Below, in pieces: positions 45,001 through 53,476 of a stretch of DNA of 64,000 nucleotides. Source of the stretch: Deltaproteobacteria bacterium (GTDB lineage Bacteria; JADJOY01). Every line of letters begins with the position of its first letter. The stretch's first letter is position 1. The DNA lies in contig JADJOY010000007.1 of assembly GCA_016713535.1 (NCBI GenBank), positions 62,001-126,000 on the forward strand, in the 5' to 3' direction. The translations under genes and the position numbers were made by a program. The notes beneath the pieces are model-generated. The model worked only from the letters and a program-made list of their open reading frames with translations, did no database searches and was not told where the DNA came from.

Positions 45001-46932
45001 TGGGAGCTCGGGCTCGACCCCGAGCGCGACCCGATCACGGTGGTAGGGGTCGGCGACATGTCGGGGGACGTGTTCGGCAACGGCCTCTTGCGTAGCCGCA
45101 CCGTGCGGCTGCTGGGCGCGTTCAACCACCGCCACGTGTTCCTCGACCCCACCCCCGACCCCGAGCGCTCGTTCCGCGAGCGCGAGCGCTGCTTCCAGAT
45201 GGCGCTCGGCTGGGACGGCTACGACACCAGCACGATCTCGGCGGGCGGCGGGGTGTTCCCGCGCCGCTCGCGCGCGATCCCGATCCCGGCCGCGCTCAGG
45301 CCGATCCTCGGCACCGAGTGCGAGAGCGCGTCCGGCGACGAGCTCATCCGTCTGCTCCTCACGGCGCAGGTGGACCTCCTCAGCAACGGTGGCATCGGCA
45401 CCTACGTGAAGGCCTCCACCGAGGCCCACGCGGACGTCGGCGACAAGGCCAACGACGCGGTGCGCGTCGACGCGTCGCAGCTCCGCTGCAAGGTGGTGGC
45501 GGAGGGCGGGAACCTCGGCTTCACGCAGGCGGCGCGCTGCGAATACGCGGCGAACGGCGGACGCATCCACACCGACGCCATCGACAACTCGGGTGGCGTC
45601 GACTGCTCCGACCACGAGGTCAACCTCAAGATCGCGCTCGCGGTGGCGCGCTCGCGCGGTGACATCGACCTCGAGAGCGAGACCGCGGCGCTGGTGGCCG
45701 CCACCGAGGAGGTGTGCGAGCAGGTCCTCGACGACAACCGCAAGCAAGGGCTGGTGCTCGCGTACGACCAGCGCGCGAGCCGCACCCACTTCGACGTCTA
45801 CCAGGACATGATCGGGCGGCTCGCCGCGGCGGCGCTCCTCGACCCCGATCGCGAGGGCTTCTCGAAGCGCGAGCTCAAGAACCAGCGTGGCGATGGACAC
45901 GGCTTCTTCAAGCCGCAGCTCGCGGTGCTGCTCGCCCACGAGAAGCGCCGCATCTGCGAGGCGCTGGTGCGCGGCACGCTCATCGACCGGCCGGCGCTGG
46001 CCGGGATGCTGACCGGGTACTTCCCGTCGTCGATCGCAGCGCGCGTCCCGGACGCGGTGCGGATGCACCCGCTGCGCCGCGAGATCGTCGCCACCGCGCT
46101 CTCGAACGAGGTGGTGAACCGCTCGGGGCTCACGTTCGTGAGCGAGATCGAGGTCGCGACCGGCGCCGGCACCGAGGACATCGTGAGCGCCTGGCTCTCG
46201 GCGCAGGCCGTGCTCGGCGGTGAGGCGCTCTTCGAGAGGCTGGCGCGGCTACCGTCCGCCACGCCGCGCGTCGAGGCCGGCGCCTTGCTCGGCGTGCTGG
46301 AGCGGATCAACGCCGTGTTCGCTCGCGCCGTGCAGTGGAACGTGGCGCGTGGGCGCTGGCTCGCGCCGGCCGGCGACGAGGTGGCGAGCGCGGTGGCGCG
46401 CGCCGCGGCCCACGCCGCCACCGTGGCGAGCCTCGGCTCGGTGGCCGAGGGCGAGCACCGCGCCGCCGACGCGCAGGCGCTCAGGCTCGCGGGCTTCCCC
46501 GAGGAGCTGGTCAAGGACGTCGCGACGCTCGCCGAGCTCGACACGTTCTTCGTGATCGAGGCGCTCGCCGCGGAGAGCGGCGCCGACACCGGCCAGGCGC
46601 TGCGCGCCTACACCGAGCTCGGCCGGGTGCTCCGTCTCGGTGAGATCCAGGCGTTCGTCGAGCGCACGCCCGTCACGGATGCGTCCGACCGGCTCGCGGC
46701 GCGGCGGCTCCTCGATCAGCTCGCCGGCGCGCGCTACGAGCTCGCCGAGCGGCTGCTCGCCGGCGGTGGGGCGGCGGCCGTCGACGCGCTCGCCCGCGAG
46801 CCAAGGCCAGCCGTGCGTCGCTATCTCGAGGGCGTCGATCGCCTGCGCCCGGTGACCGCCCCCCGCAACCTCCACCCCGCGTACCTCGCGGTGCAGGCGC
46901 TCACCGACCTCGCCTCCTCCGCAGCGCTCTAG
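42094..46932 (+). CDS. gdhB: NAD-specific glutamate dehydrogenase, large (GDH-180) type
   Basis: ATG 42094 gives 1612 residues, the usual size of the large bacterial NAD-GDH class. The N-terminal half has ACT-like regulatory segments. The catalytic region is clear: LRGGDVARGGIRFSDRPDDF, MKTQMVKNAIIVPVGAKGGF (substrate-binding lysines), AFASGGSRGYDHKKLGITAR, VGVGDMSGDVFGNGLLRS (dinucleotide site) and NGGIGTYVKAS. The enzyme oxidises glutamate to 2-oxoglutarate and ammonia with NAD+, mostly for amino acid catabolism; it acts in the cytosol as a homohexamer. The frame is intact over 4.8 kb, which contrasts with several broken genes here. A 2-kb repeat array begins immediately after its stop codon. 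The symbol follows common use for this class (gdh2 in some genomes). Confidence 0.96.
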   Translation: MNDRQSPASDTPKRGGFPAESPTAENLIASLDAEALGDADARRCFLSLLLGERFGVRYRGADAERLRRALIEDQRMLAEPPGELGQARFSPPGADSVFPDRVVLRTHTRDVPYLVESLKQLLVEHGFEPAVVLHPIFAIEREPGGRVRSVRPASSELDPAFHESFIHIEADGPAGADGAAIERAALDVLRAAHAAAADRDAMRRHMSELVIHEIGLADKAPPPGPDLMPADAVADFFRWLLDDNFIFLGARGYVLRELAGRPHVAIRAGSGLGLLRDDSASSVARPIDVDTLAPEHRERILLERRLVLDKTNRPSPIHRRVPMDSVSVRLFESGRFVREERFLGLFTRKALFEQASTIPILRTKHRRLLDRAGAVEGSFDERELTVLFNALPKEELFLNDPDAILGAIRTLLDAHAQDTLRIGLRPTFSGRLLAIGLAIPDRYFSVDGLDHVVRHLEARLDTKVLERREGRPEQGFRQVYLYAAPRPATPPDPAALETEALGLLKPWTERLTDLLPSDLDPVWADAFPPAYQDLVPVTRAVADVALLASLGDAKRFAIGAVHPGDPDGGDPTATLLRIAHPQPLTLGAVMPVLRNLALEVIDEAAFRITPAGRPVAHLHVFRVRGRRGELLDRAVVEAAVLKGLARVLEGQGEDDPLNGLMTAAGLSWRQVWIVRAYVHHAFQLCLIQSRATAAASLVGNASLARSLVRWFETRFDPAHPDAERTRADADVGAEVARAIEAVEDPTDYKVFRVLRDLIAATVRTNHFREASNRSRALALKLEPGRVPGVPRPAPRHEIFVQAPGMEGVHLRGGDVARGGIRFSDRPDDFRTEVLDLMKTQMVKNAIIVPVGAKGGFIVTAPPADRNELAKVALEAYQTFISALLDVTDNRAGGRVEAPPRVVRLDPEDPYLVVAADKGTAAYSDVANGIAARYGFWLGDAFASGGSRGYDHKKLGITARGAWECAKVHFWELGLDPERDPITVVGVGDMSGDVFGNGLLRSRTVRLLGAFNHRHVFLDPTPDPERSFRERERCFQMALGWDGYDTSTISAGGGVFPRRSRAIPIPAALRPILGTECESASGDELIRLLLTAQVDLLSNGGIGTYVKASTEAHADVGDKANDAVRVDASQLRCKVVAEGGNLGFTQAARCEYAANGGRIHTDAIDNSGGVDCSDHEVNLKIALAVARSRGDIDLESETAALVAATEEVCEQVLDDNRKQGLVLAYDQRASRTHFDVYQDMIGRLAAAALLDPDREGFSKRELKNQRGDGHGFFKPQLAVLLAHEKRRICEALVRGTLIDRPALAGMLTGYFPSSIAARVPDAVRMHPLRREIVATALSNEVVNRSGLTFVSEIEVATGAGTEDIVSAWLSAQAVLGGEALFERLARLPSATPRVEAGALLGVLERINAVFARAVQWNVARGRWLAPAGDEVASAVARAAAHAATVASLGSVAEGEHRAADAQALRLAGFPEELVKDVATLAELDTFFVIEALAAESGADTGQALRAYTELGRVLRLGEIQAFVERTPVTDASDRLAARRLLDQLAGARYELAERLLAGGGAAAVDALAREPRPAVRRYLEGVDRLRPVTAPRNLHPAYLAVQALTDLASSAAL

Positions 46933-46933
46933 G

Positions 46934-48960
46934 GCTGTGGAGCGCCGCGATCCTTCGCGGCCGCCGAGGGACCACGCCGGGTCCGGGATCGAACCGCTGG
47001 AGCGTCGGTGCTCCGTCACCGACCGGCGATCGATCGCGGGCGGCCGACGAAGCGGCCGCGCTCCAGCCGATCGGCCCCGTGATGGAGGGCCGCGATCCTT
47101 CGCGGCCGCCGAGGGACTACGCCACGTCCGGGATCGAACCGCTGGAGCGCCGGTGCTCCGTCACCGACCGGCGATCGATCGCGGGCGGCCGACGGAGCGG
47201 CCGCGCTCCAGCCGATCGGTCCCGTGATGGAGGCCGCGATCCTTCGCGGCCGCCGAGGACTACGCCAGGTCCGGGATCGAACCGCTGGAGCGCCGGTGCT
47301 CCGTCACCGACCGGCGATCGATCGCGGGCGGCCGACGGAGCGGCCGCGCTCCAGCCGATCGGTCCCCGTGATGGAGGGCCGCGATCCTTCGCGGCCGCCG
47401 AGGGACCACGCCGGGTCCGGGATCGAACCGCTGGAGCGCCGGTGCTCCGTCACCGACCGGCGATCGATCGCGGGCGGCCGACGAAGCGGCCGCGCTCCAG
47501 CCGATCGGTCCCTGATGGAGCGCCGCGATCCTTCGCGGCCGCCGAGGGACCACGCCACGCCCGGGATCGAACCGCTGGAGCGTCGGTGCTCCGTCACCGA
47601 CCGGCGATCGATCGCGGGCGGCCGACGGAGCGGCCGCGCTCCAGCCGATCGGTCCCGTGATGGAGGGCCGCGATCCTTCGCGGCCGCCGAGGGACCACGC
47701 CGGGTCCGGGATCGAACCGCTGGAGCGTCGGTGCTCCGTCACCGACCGGCGATCGATCGCGAGCGGCCGACGGAGCGGCCGCGCTCCAGCCGATCGGTCC
47801 CGTGATGGAGGGCCGCGATCCTTCGCGGCCGCCGAGGGACCACGCCGGGTCCGGGATCGAACCGCTGGAGCGTCGGTGCTCCGTCACCGACCGGCGATCG
47901 ATCGCGAGCGGCCGACGGAGCGGCCGCGCTCCAGCCGATCGCTCCCCTGATGGAGCGCCGCGATCCTTCGCGGCCGCCGAGGACCACGCCACGCCCGAGA
48001 TCGAACCGCTGGAGCGTCGGTGCTCCGTCACCGACCGGCGATCGATCGCGGGCGGCCGACGAGCGGCCGCGCTCCAGCCGACCGGCCCCGTGATGGCGGG
48101 CCGCGATCCTTCGCGGCCGCCGAGGGACCACGCCACGTCCGGGATCGAACCGCTGGAGCGCCGGTGCTCCGTCACCGACCGGCGATCGATCGCGGGCGGC
48201 CGACGAAGCGGCCGCGCTCCAGCCGATCGCTCCCCTGATGGAGCGCCGCGATCCTTCGCGGCCGCCGAGGGACCACGCCGGGTCCGGGATCGAACCGCTG
48301 GAGCGTCGGTGCTCCGTCACCGACCGGCGATCGATCGCGGGCGGCCGACGGAGCGGCCGCGCTCCAGCCGATCGTCCCCTGATGGAGGGCCGCGATCCTT
48401 CGCGGCCGCCGAGGGACCACGCCAGGTCCGGGATCGAACCGCTGGAGCGCCGGTGCTCCGTCACCGACCGGCGATCGATCGCGGGCGGCCGACGAAGCGG
48501 CCGCGCTCCAGCCGATCGGTCCCGTGATGGAGGGCCGCGATCCTTCGCGGCCGCCGAGGGACCACGCCGGGTCGGGATCGAACCGCTGGAGCGTCGGTGC
48601 TCCGTCACCGACCGGCGATCGATCGCGGGCGGCCGAGCGGGAACCGCGCGGAGGAGCGGCCGCGCTCCAGCCGATCGGTCCCGTGATGGAGGGCCGCGAT
48701 CCTTCGCGGCCGCCGAGGACCACGCCGGGTCCGGGATCGAACCGCTGGAGCGTCGGTGCTCCGTCACCGACCGGCGATCGATCGCGAGCGGCCGACGGAG
48801 CGGCCGCGCTCAGCCGATCGGTCCCGTGATGGAGGGCCGCGATCCTTCGCGGCCGCCAGGCCACGCGGCGGGATCGAGCTGGAGCGTCGGTGCTCCGTCA
48901 CCGACGGATCGGCGGCGGGGCGCAGGATCGGTCCCGGATGGAGGGCGGATCCTTCGGCCG
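46934..48960. repeat. Tandem array of about 14 copies of a ~145-bp hairpin unit
   Basis: CGATCCTTCGCGGCCGCC recurs near 46950, 47095, 47240, 47386, 47530, 47671, 47819, 47960, 48108, 48250, 48395, 48540, 48700 and 48843. Each unit carries three class I hairpins: arms GGCCGCG/CGCGGCC with loop ATCCTT; arms GTCGGTG/CACCGAC with loop CTCCGT (47004-47023 in the first unit); and, inverted, arms GCGGCCG/CGGCCGC with loop CTCCGT or CTTCGT. Units differ by a few bases, with the same alternatives recurring in non-adjacent units, as expected from unequal exchange or gene conversion. The last unit (48840-48960) is degraded. The array separates two rightward genes. Confidence 0.95.
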
Positions 48961-49049
48961 CGGGGGGGTCGAAAGACATCCCCCGCTCCCCTCGGTAGAC
49001 TGACGCATTGCGTCGGCCGCAGCACCGAACGCCGCCGCGGGGGAGCGAG

Positions 49050-50174
49050 ATGATCGTCATCATGACGCCGGGAATCGGCGCCGCGAGCGCCGAGGTCGAG
49101 GAAGTCGTCCGCCAGGCGCACACGTACAAGGACATCCGTACCGACGTCCACGAGATCGTCGGCACCACGCGCACGTTGACCGAGATCTACCTCCTCGGTC
49201 CCACCGCCACCGTGCCCACGGACGGGTTCGCGGCGCTGCCCGGCGTCGAGCGCGTGGTGCGCGTCTCCGAGCGCTACAAGGTCATCGGCCGCCACCGCGG
49301 TCAGGTCGAGGTGATGGGCTTCGACTACCGCGGCATCACGTTCAGCCAGGACACGTTCCACGTGTTCCCGGGGTTGTGCGCCGTGGACACGCCCCAGCAC
49401 GTCGACCAGATGTTCGCGGCGATCGCCGAGCACGGCCTCCGCACCTCGCGGATGGGTGCTTACAAGCCGCGCACCAGCCCTTACGATTTCCAGGGCCACG
49501 GCAAGGATTGCCTGCCCTACGTCTTCGAGCTCGCCGGCAAGCACGGCGTCCAGGTGGTCGCGATGGAGATCACCACCGCGCGCCACCTCGACGAGGTGCG
49601 TAGCGCCTTGCGCGCGAGCGGCGAGGCCACCGGCGTGATGCTCCAGATCGGCACGCGCAACGCGCAGAACTTCGAGCTGCTGAAGTACGTCGGCCAGCAG
49701 CAGCGCTTTCCGGTGCTCTTCAAGCGCGGCATGGGCATCACGCTCGAGGAGTCGATCAACGCCTGCGAGTACATCGCGAGCGAGGGCAACCGCCAGATCG
49801 CGTTCTGCTTGCGCGGCGTGAAGAGCCACCTCGGCGACCCGCACCGGAACCTCGTCGACTTCGCGCACGTGCCGGTGGTGAAGCGGCTCACGCGCATGCC
49901 GGTGTGCGTCGACCCCTCGCACTCGGTGGGCGGACGCGTCGAAGCCTCCGATGGCCTCATGGACATCTTCCACGTCACCGCGCAGGGCATCATCGCGGGC
50001 GCCAACATGGTGCTCGTCGACTTCCACCCGGCGCCGGCGAAGGCGCTCTGCGACGGGCCCCAGGCGCTCACCCTCGACGAGCTGCACGGCTTCCTCGAGG
50101 ACACCGCGATCGCCCGCGAGGCCTACGAGAAGCGCGTGGCCCGAGTCCGCGCGAGCGCGGCGCGCGCGGCGTGA
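49050..50174 (+). CDS. aroF: 3-deoxy-7-phosphoheptulonate (DAHP) synthase, AroF/AroA-beta type
   Basis: ATG 49050 has a strong ribosome site (GGGGGAG). The 374-residue protein has an N-terminal ferredoxin-like regulatory domain (1-75) and a TIM barrel with RMGAYKPRTSPYDFQGHG at 134-151, GTRNAQNFELLK at 201-212, PVLFKRGMGITLEES at 221-235 and DPSHSVGGR at 288-296. Cys110 (FPGLC) and His291 fit metal ligands. It condenses phosphoenolpyruvate and erythrose 4-phosphate, the first step of the shikimate pathway. The usual ERGIRT-type segment reads LRGVKS, a small departure. Its stop overlaps the next GTG (GTGA at 50171), tying it to a creatininase-family gene rather than to other shikimate genes. 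Confidence 0.93.
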   Translation: MIVIMTPGIGAASAEVEEVVRQAHTYKDIRTDVHEIVGTTRTLTEIYLLGPTATVPTDGFAALPGVERVVRVSERYKVIGRHRGQVEVMGFDYRGITFSQDTFHVFPGLCAVDTPQHVDQMFAAIAEHGLRTSRMGAYKPRTSPYDFQGHGKDCLPYVFELAGKHGVQVVAMEITTARHLDEVRSALRASGEATGVMLQIGTRNAQNFELLKYVGQQQRFPVLFKRGMGITLEESINACEYIASEGNRQIAFCLRGVKSHLGDPHRNLVDFAHVPVVKRLTRMPVCVDPSHSVGGRVEASDGLMDIFHVTAQGIIAGANMVLVDFHPAPAKALCDGPQALTLDELHGFLEDTAIAREAYEKRVARVRASAARAA

Positions 50175-51190
50175 CCGACGTGACCCGCACGGGCGAGGCC
50201 CCGCCGTCCGTTCCCGGCGTGCTGCGCTGGGAGCACGTCACCAAGGAGGACTTCGACCGCATCGACCGCCGCGAGGCGCTGGTGCTGGTCGCGTGCTCTC
50301 CGCTCGAGGTCCACGGGCCGCACCTGCCGCTCGGCACCGACGCCCTGGAAGCCGAGGGGCTGATGCTGCGCATGGCGGAGCTGCTGCCGGATCGCCACCG
50401 CGCACGGACCGTGATCCGCCTACCGATGGTCTACGCGGCGCCGGACGCGGTGCCCCAGCCGGGCTCGCTCAGGTTCTCGACGGGCACCACGGTGCGGGTG
50501 ATGACCGAGCTCGGCACCACCCTCGCCCGCCAGGGCTTCCGCAACATCGTGGTGTCCAACTTCCACGGCTCGCCGCGCCACTTCGTCGCGATCGAGGCGG
50601 CGTGCGAGAAGGTCAACCGCGCGGTGCGCGGCACGCGGATGGTGAGCATCTTCTCGGTGCTCGTGGACCGGCTCACCGGCGGCTCGGCGCAGCTCGAGCG
50701 CTTCACCGACGGCTTCGGCTGCTTCCAGCCGGGCGACCTCGAAGGTGACACCCACGCCGGCGTGATCGAGACCGGCATGATGCTCGCGCTCCACGAGGAG
50801 CACGTGAGCCCGCGCTATCGCGAGCTGCCGCGCAAGACCGTGAAGGAGTGGGCGAAGGCGAACGGCTACGACCCCGACGTGCTCAAGCCCGAGGCGCGCG
50901 CCGGCAAGGCCGGGTTCCTCGCGATGCTCGCGGTGTGGAAGCCCAACCTGCACTACTGGTTGCACGAGACCTACTCGGGAAACCCGAGCCTCGCGAACAT
51001 GGGCAACGGCCGCGAGGTCCTCGACACGCTCTCTCGCAAAGGCGCCGAGGTGGTCGCCGAGCTCCTCGACGGCACCCTCGACCCGCTCGCCGCCCACTCG
51101 CCGCTGTGGCCCAAGCGGTTCCTGTTCCTGAACCCGTGGGTGAGCCGGATCGTCGAGGCGTACCTCCGCTACCCGCACCCGATCGGCTGA
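50171..51190 (+). CDS. Creatininase-family amidohydrolase
   Basis: GTG 50171 overlaps the aroF stop and gives 339 residues. Metal-site motifs of the creatininase fold are present: SPLEVHGPHLPLGTDALE, NIVVSNFHGSPRHF and GDTHAGVIETGMMLAL. The family includes creatinine amidohydrolase, the MftE peptidase and the FAPy deformylase ArfB; none of these roles can be chosen from sequence. The segment after residue 230 (PNLHYWLHETYSGNPSLANM) is longer than in short members and closes the fold. Overlap with aroF implies co-translation, so the substrate might be an aromatic-pathway metabolite; that is inference. The HD-GYP gene follows after 86 bp. Confidence 0.85.
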   Translation: MTDVTRTGEAPPSVPGVLRWEHVTKEDFDRIDRREALVLVACSPLEVHGPHLPLGTDALEAEGLMLRMAELLPDRHRARTVIRLPMVYAAPDAVPQPGSLRFSTGTTVRVMTELGTTLARQGFRNIVVSNFHGSPRHFVAIEAACEKVNRAVRGTRMVSIFSVLVDRLTGGSAQLERFTDGFGCFQPGDLEGDTHAGVIETGMMLALHEEHVSPRYRELPRKTVKEWAKANGYDPDVLKPEARAGKAGFLAMLAVWKPNLHYWLHETYSGNPSLANMGNGREVLDTLSRKGAEVVAELLDGTLDPLAAHSPLWPKRFLFLNPWVSRIVEAYLRYPHPIG

Positions 51191-51276
51191 CCGGCTCCCG
51201 ATGGCCGAGCCGTGCCGGGGCGGCGCGGCGTGGGGCGTGCTCGCCCACGCGGTGCGCGGTGGGTTACGGTCGAGCC

Positions 51277-52248
51277 GTGGCCGGCGAGCGCATCCTGGTG
51301 GTCGACGATCTGGAGCTCAACCGGCTCCTGCTCCGTGATCTCCTCGAGGCCGAGGGCTACCGGGTCCGCGAGGCGGTCGACGGCAACGAGGCGATCCTCG
51401 CCGTCGCGCACGACCCTCCCGACCTGATCCTCCTCGACGCGGTCATGCCGGACCGCGACGGCTTCTCGGTCACCGCGGCGCTCAAGAGCGATCCCGCCAC
51501 CCGGCTGGTGCCGATCGTGATGGTGACGGCGCTCACCACGCTGGAGGACAAGCTCCACGCGGTGGCGCTCGGCGTCGACGACTTCCTCACCAAGCCGATC
51601 AACGCCGCCGAGCTGCGCACCCGGGTGCGCTCGCTGCTCGCCCTCAAGCACTTCACCGACGAGCTCGAGCACGCCTCGCAGGTCCTCGAGTCGCTCGCGA
51701 TCGCCGTCGAGCACCGCGACGGGTACACGGGCGGGCATTGCAAGCGCGTGGGCCGCTACGCGCGTCGCGTGGGCGAAGAGCTCGGCCTCGACCCCGCGAC
51801 CCTCGACGTGCTGCGCCTCGGCGGGGTGTTCCACGACATCGGCAAGATCACCGTGCCCGACGAGATCCTGCGCAAGGAGGGTGCCCTCGACGTGCACGAG
51901 CGCGGCATCATGGCGCGCCACGTCGACGCGGGCGCCGCGATCTGCTCGCCGATGAAGACGCTGCGCAAGGTGATCCCGCTGATCCGCCACCACCACGAGC
52001 GCCTCGACGGTAGCGGCTATCCCGAGGGCCTGAGCGGCGGCGCGATCCCGCTCGCGGTGCGCATCGTGAGCGTCGTCGACATCTTCGACGCGCTCTCCAC
52101 CCGCCGGCCGTATCGAGAGCCGCTCACGCCCGAGGACGCGCTCGCCACCCTGCGCACCGAGGCCGCGCAGGGCTGGTGGGACGCCGAGCTCGTCGAGGTG
52201 TTCGCCCGCATCCTCGCGCGCGACGGCATCGATCGGAACGACGGCTAG
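51277..52248 (+). CDS. Response regulator with HD-GYP cyclic-di-GMP phosphodiesterase domain
   Basis: GTG 51277 gives 323 residues. The receiver domain is complete: Asp10-Asp11, phosphoacceptor Asp54 (LILLDAVMP) and Lys106 (LTKP). The HD-GYP domain follows a short coiled linker, with HRDGYTGGHCKRVGRYARRV, FHDIGKITVPDEIL (HD at 186-187), and HHHERLDGSGYPEGL, which includes the GYP loop. These residues match active enzymes that cut cyclic-di-GMP to pGpG or GMP. A partner histidine kinase is not in the window. Together with the PilZ-type domain at 827 it shows that cyclic-di-GMP signalling operates in this organism. Confidence 0.94.
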   Translation: MAGERILVVDDLELNRLLLRDLLEAEGYRVREAVDGNEAILAVAHDPPDLILLDAVMPDRDGFSVTAALKSDPATRLVPIVMVTALTTLEDKLHAVALGVDDFLTKPINAAELRTRVRSLLALKHFTDELEHASQVLESLAIAVEHRDGYTGGHCKRVGRYARRVGEELGLDPATLDVLRLGGVFHDIGKITVPDEILRKEGALDVHERGIMARHVDAGAAICSPMKTLRKVIPLIRHHHERLDGSGYPEGLSGGAIPLAVRIVSVVDIFDALSTRRPYREPLTPEDALATLRTEAAQGWWDAELVEVFARILARDGIDRNDG

Positions 52249-52284
52249 GCGGCCGGGCGGCGCGCCCGCGCTCCGAGCTCTCGA

Positions 52285-52425
52285 TCGGTCTGTCTGGAGG
52301 GCCGCGATCCTTCGCGGCCGCCGGCGGTACGACACGCAGCGGCTGCGAGGGACCGCAGCCCTCCAGCGCATCGATTCCATTCGAACCGCTGGAGCGTCGG
52401 TGCTCCGTCACCGACCCAGCGGTCG
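52285..52425. repeat. Three single hairpins of three subfamilies between convergent genes
   Basis: Within 140 bp are one copy each of the GGCCGCG-arm type (plus, loop ATCCTT, near 52297), the GGCTGCG-arm type (minus, near 52340-52365) and the GTCGGTG-arm type (plus, loop CTCCGT, near 52390). They fill the gap between the HD-GYP stop at 52248 and the KAS III stop at 52433. This shows the hairpins can stand alone and are not tied to one array composition. Confidence 0.85.
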
Positions 52426-52432
52426 ATCGGTC

Positions 52433-53476
52433 CTACCAGCGCAGGATCAGCGTGCCCACGGCCAGGCCGGCGCCGGTGCCGATCAGCATCAGCGTGTCGC
52501 CGCGCTTCATGCGCCCTTCGCGGTTGGCGTGGGCGAGCGCCATCGGCAGCGAGGCGGCCACACAGTTGCCGTACTCTCCGATGATGTTGACCACCCGCTC
52601 GGGGGCGAGCCCGAGGTGCTCGGCCATGGTCGCGAGCGCGCGTCCCGAGGCCTGGTGCGGCACCACCAGGTCGACCTCGCTGGTCGCCGTCAACCCCGCC
52701 TCGCGCAGCACCTGCGCCACCTGTGCGGTGAGCCGGGGTCGCGCCATGCGGTACACGCCGGGGCCGTTCATCGAGAACAGGTAGTCGCCGGTCACGGTGC
52801 CGGGATCGAGCGGATGCCGCGCCATCCCGCCGCCGCGAAGCTGGGTCAGCTCGGCCCCCGCCGGGTGAGTGGTGATCGCCATCGCGAGCATCCCGCTCGG
52901 CGAACCCGCCGGGGCGCGCTCGAGCACCGCCGCCGCAGCGCCGTCGCCGAGCAACGAAGCGCTCTCCGGCTCCTCGACGTTGCGCGCGATGCTACCGATC
53001 TCGGCCGAGACGATCAGCACCCGTCGATACCCGCCCGCCGTGATGAGCGAGCCCGCGGTCCACAGCGCCGGCATGAACGACAAGCACGTCGCGTGCAGGG
53101 TGAACGTGGTGACGCCGTCGAGCCCGAGCTCACGCGCCACGAACACCGAGGTGTCCGGGATCATCTGCCGCGGCGTGGTCGCCGCGTAGATCAGCAGGTC
53201 GGGCGGCGCGCCGCCGGCGCCCTCGATCGCCTCGCGCGCCGCGCGCGCGGCCATGCGCTCGACGGGCTCGTCGGCGATGTGGCGGCGCAGCACACCGCTG
53301 CGGCGCGCGATCCAGCCCTCGCTGCGCCCGATGCGGGGCGCGAGCTCGGCCGCGGTCTCGACGCGTTCTGGAGCGTGAAAGCCCGTCGCGACGATCTGGA
53401 CCGGAAGCACGGGGTTCGAGGCGACGGAAGAAGGAGAGCGCGGGCTCGAGGCGCGCGTGAGCAACGACCCGATCAC
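52433..53476 (-). CDS. 3-oxoacyl-ACP synthase III (FabH-like)
   Basis: GTG 53476 overlaps the stop of the upstream barrel gene (GTGA), which supports it; GTG 53410 is an alternative that would trim 22 residues. The 347-residue protein has the KAS III triad: Cys131 in LHATCLSF, His274 in VVPHQASGRAL and Asn304 in GEYGNCVAAS. Other family features are LLGDGAAAAVLE and GTGAGLAVGTLILRW at the C terminus. KAS III enzymes condense an acyl-CoA with malonyl-ACP; relatives make quinolones, alkenes or other specialised products. No other fatty-acid gene is near, and the coupling to an outer-membrane barrel and a hydrolase-like lipoprotein argues for a specialised product rather than housekeeping fatty-acid synthesis. 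Confidence 0.9.
   Translation of the reverse strand: MIGSLLTRASSPRSPSSVASNPVLPVQIVATGFHAPERVETAAELAPRIGRSEGWIARRSGVLRRHIADEPVERMAARAAREAIEGAGGAPPDLLIYAATTPRQMIPDTSVFVARELGLDGVTTFTLHATCLSFMPALWTAGSLITAGGYRRVLIVSAEIGSIARNVEEPESASLLGDGAAAAVLERAPAGSPSGMLAMAITTHPAGAELTQLRGGGMARHPLDPGTVTGDYLFSMNGPGVYRMARPRLTAQVAQVLREAGLTATSEVDLVVPHQASGRALATMAEHLGLAPERVVNIIGEYGNCVAASLPMALAHANREGRMKRGDTLMLIGTGAGLAVGTLILRW

Noticed and set aside
46937-48864. Many frames starting MEGRDPSRP or MTEHRRSSGS inside the 145-bp array
   Set aside because: ATG codons recur once per unit by sequence identity. Both strands and several frames are open at once, which fits GC-rich repeats and not genes.
7990-48960. CRISPR arrays
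   Set aside because: Units are 93-145 bp and near-identical throughout, with no short repeats separated by unique spacers and no cas genes.
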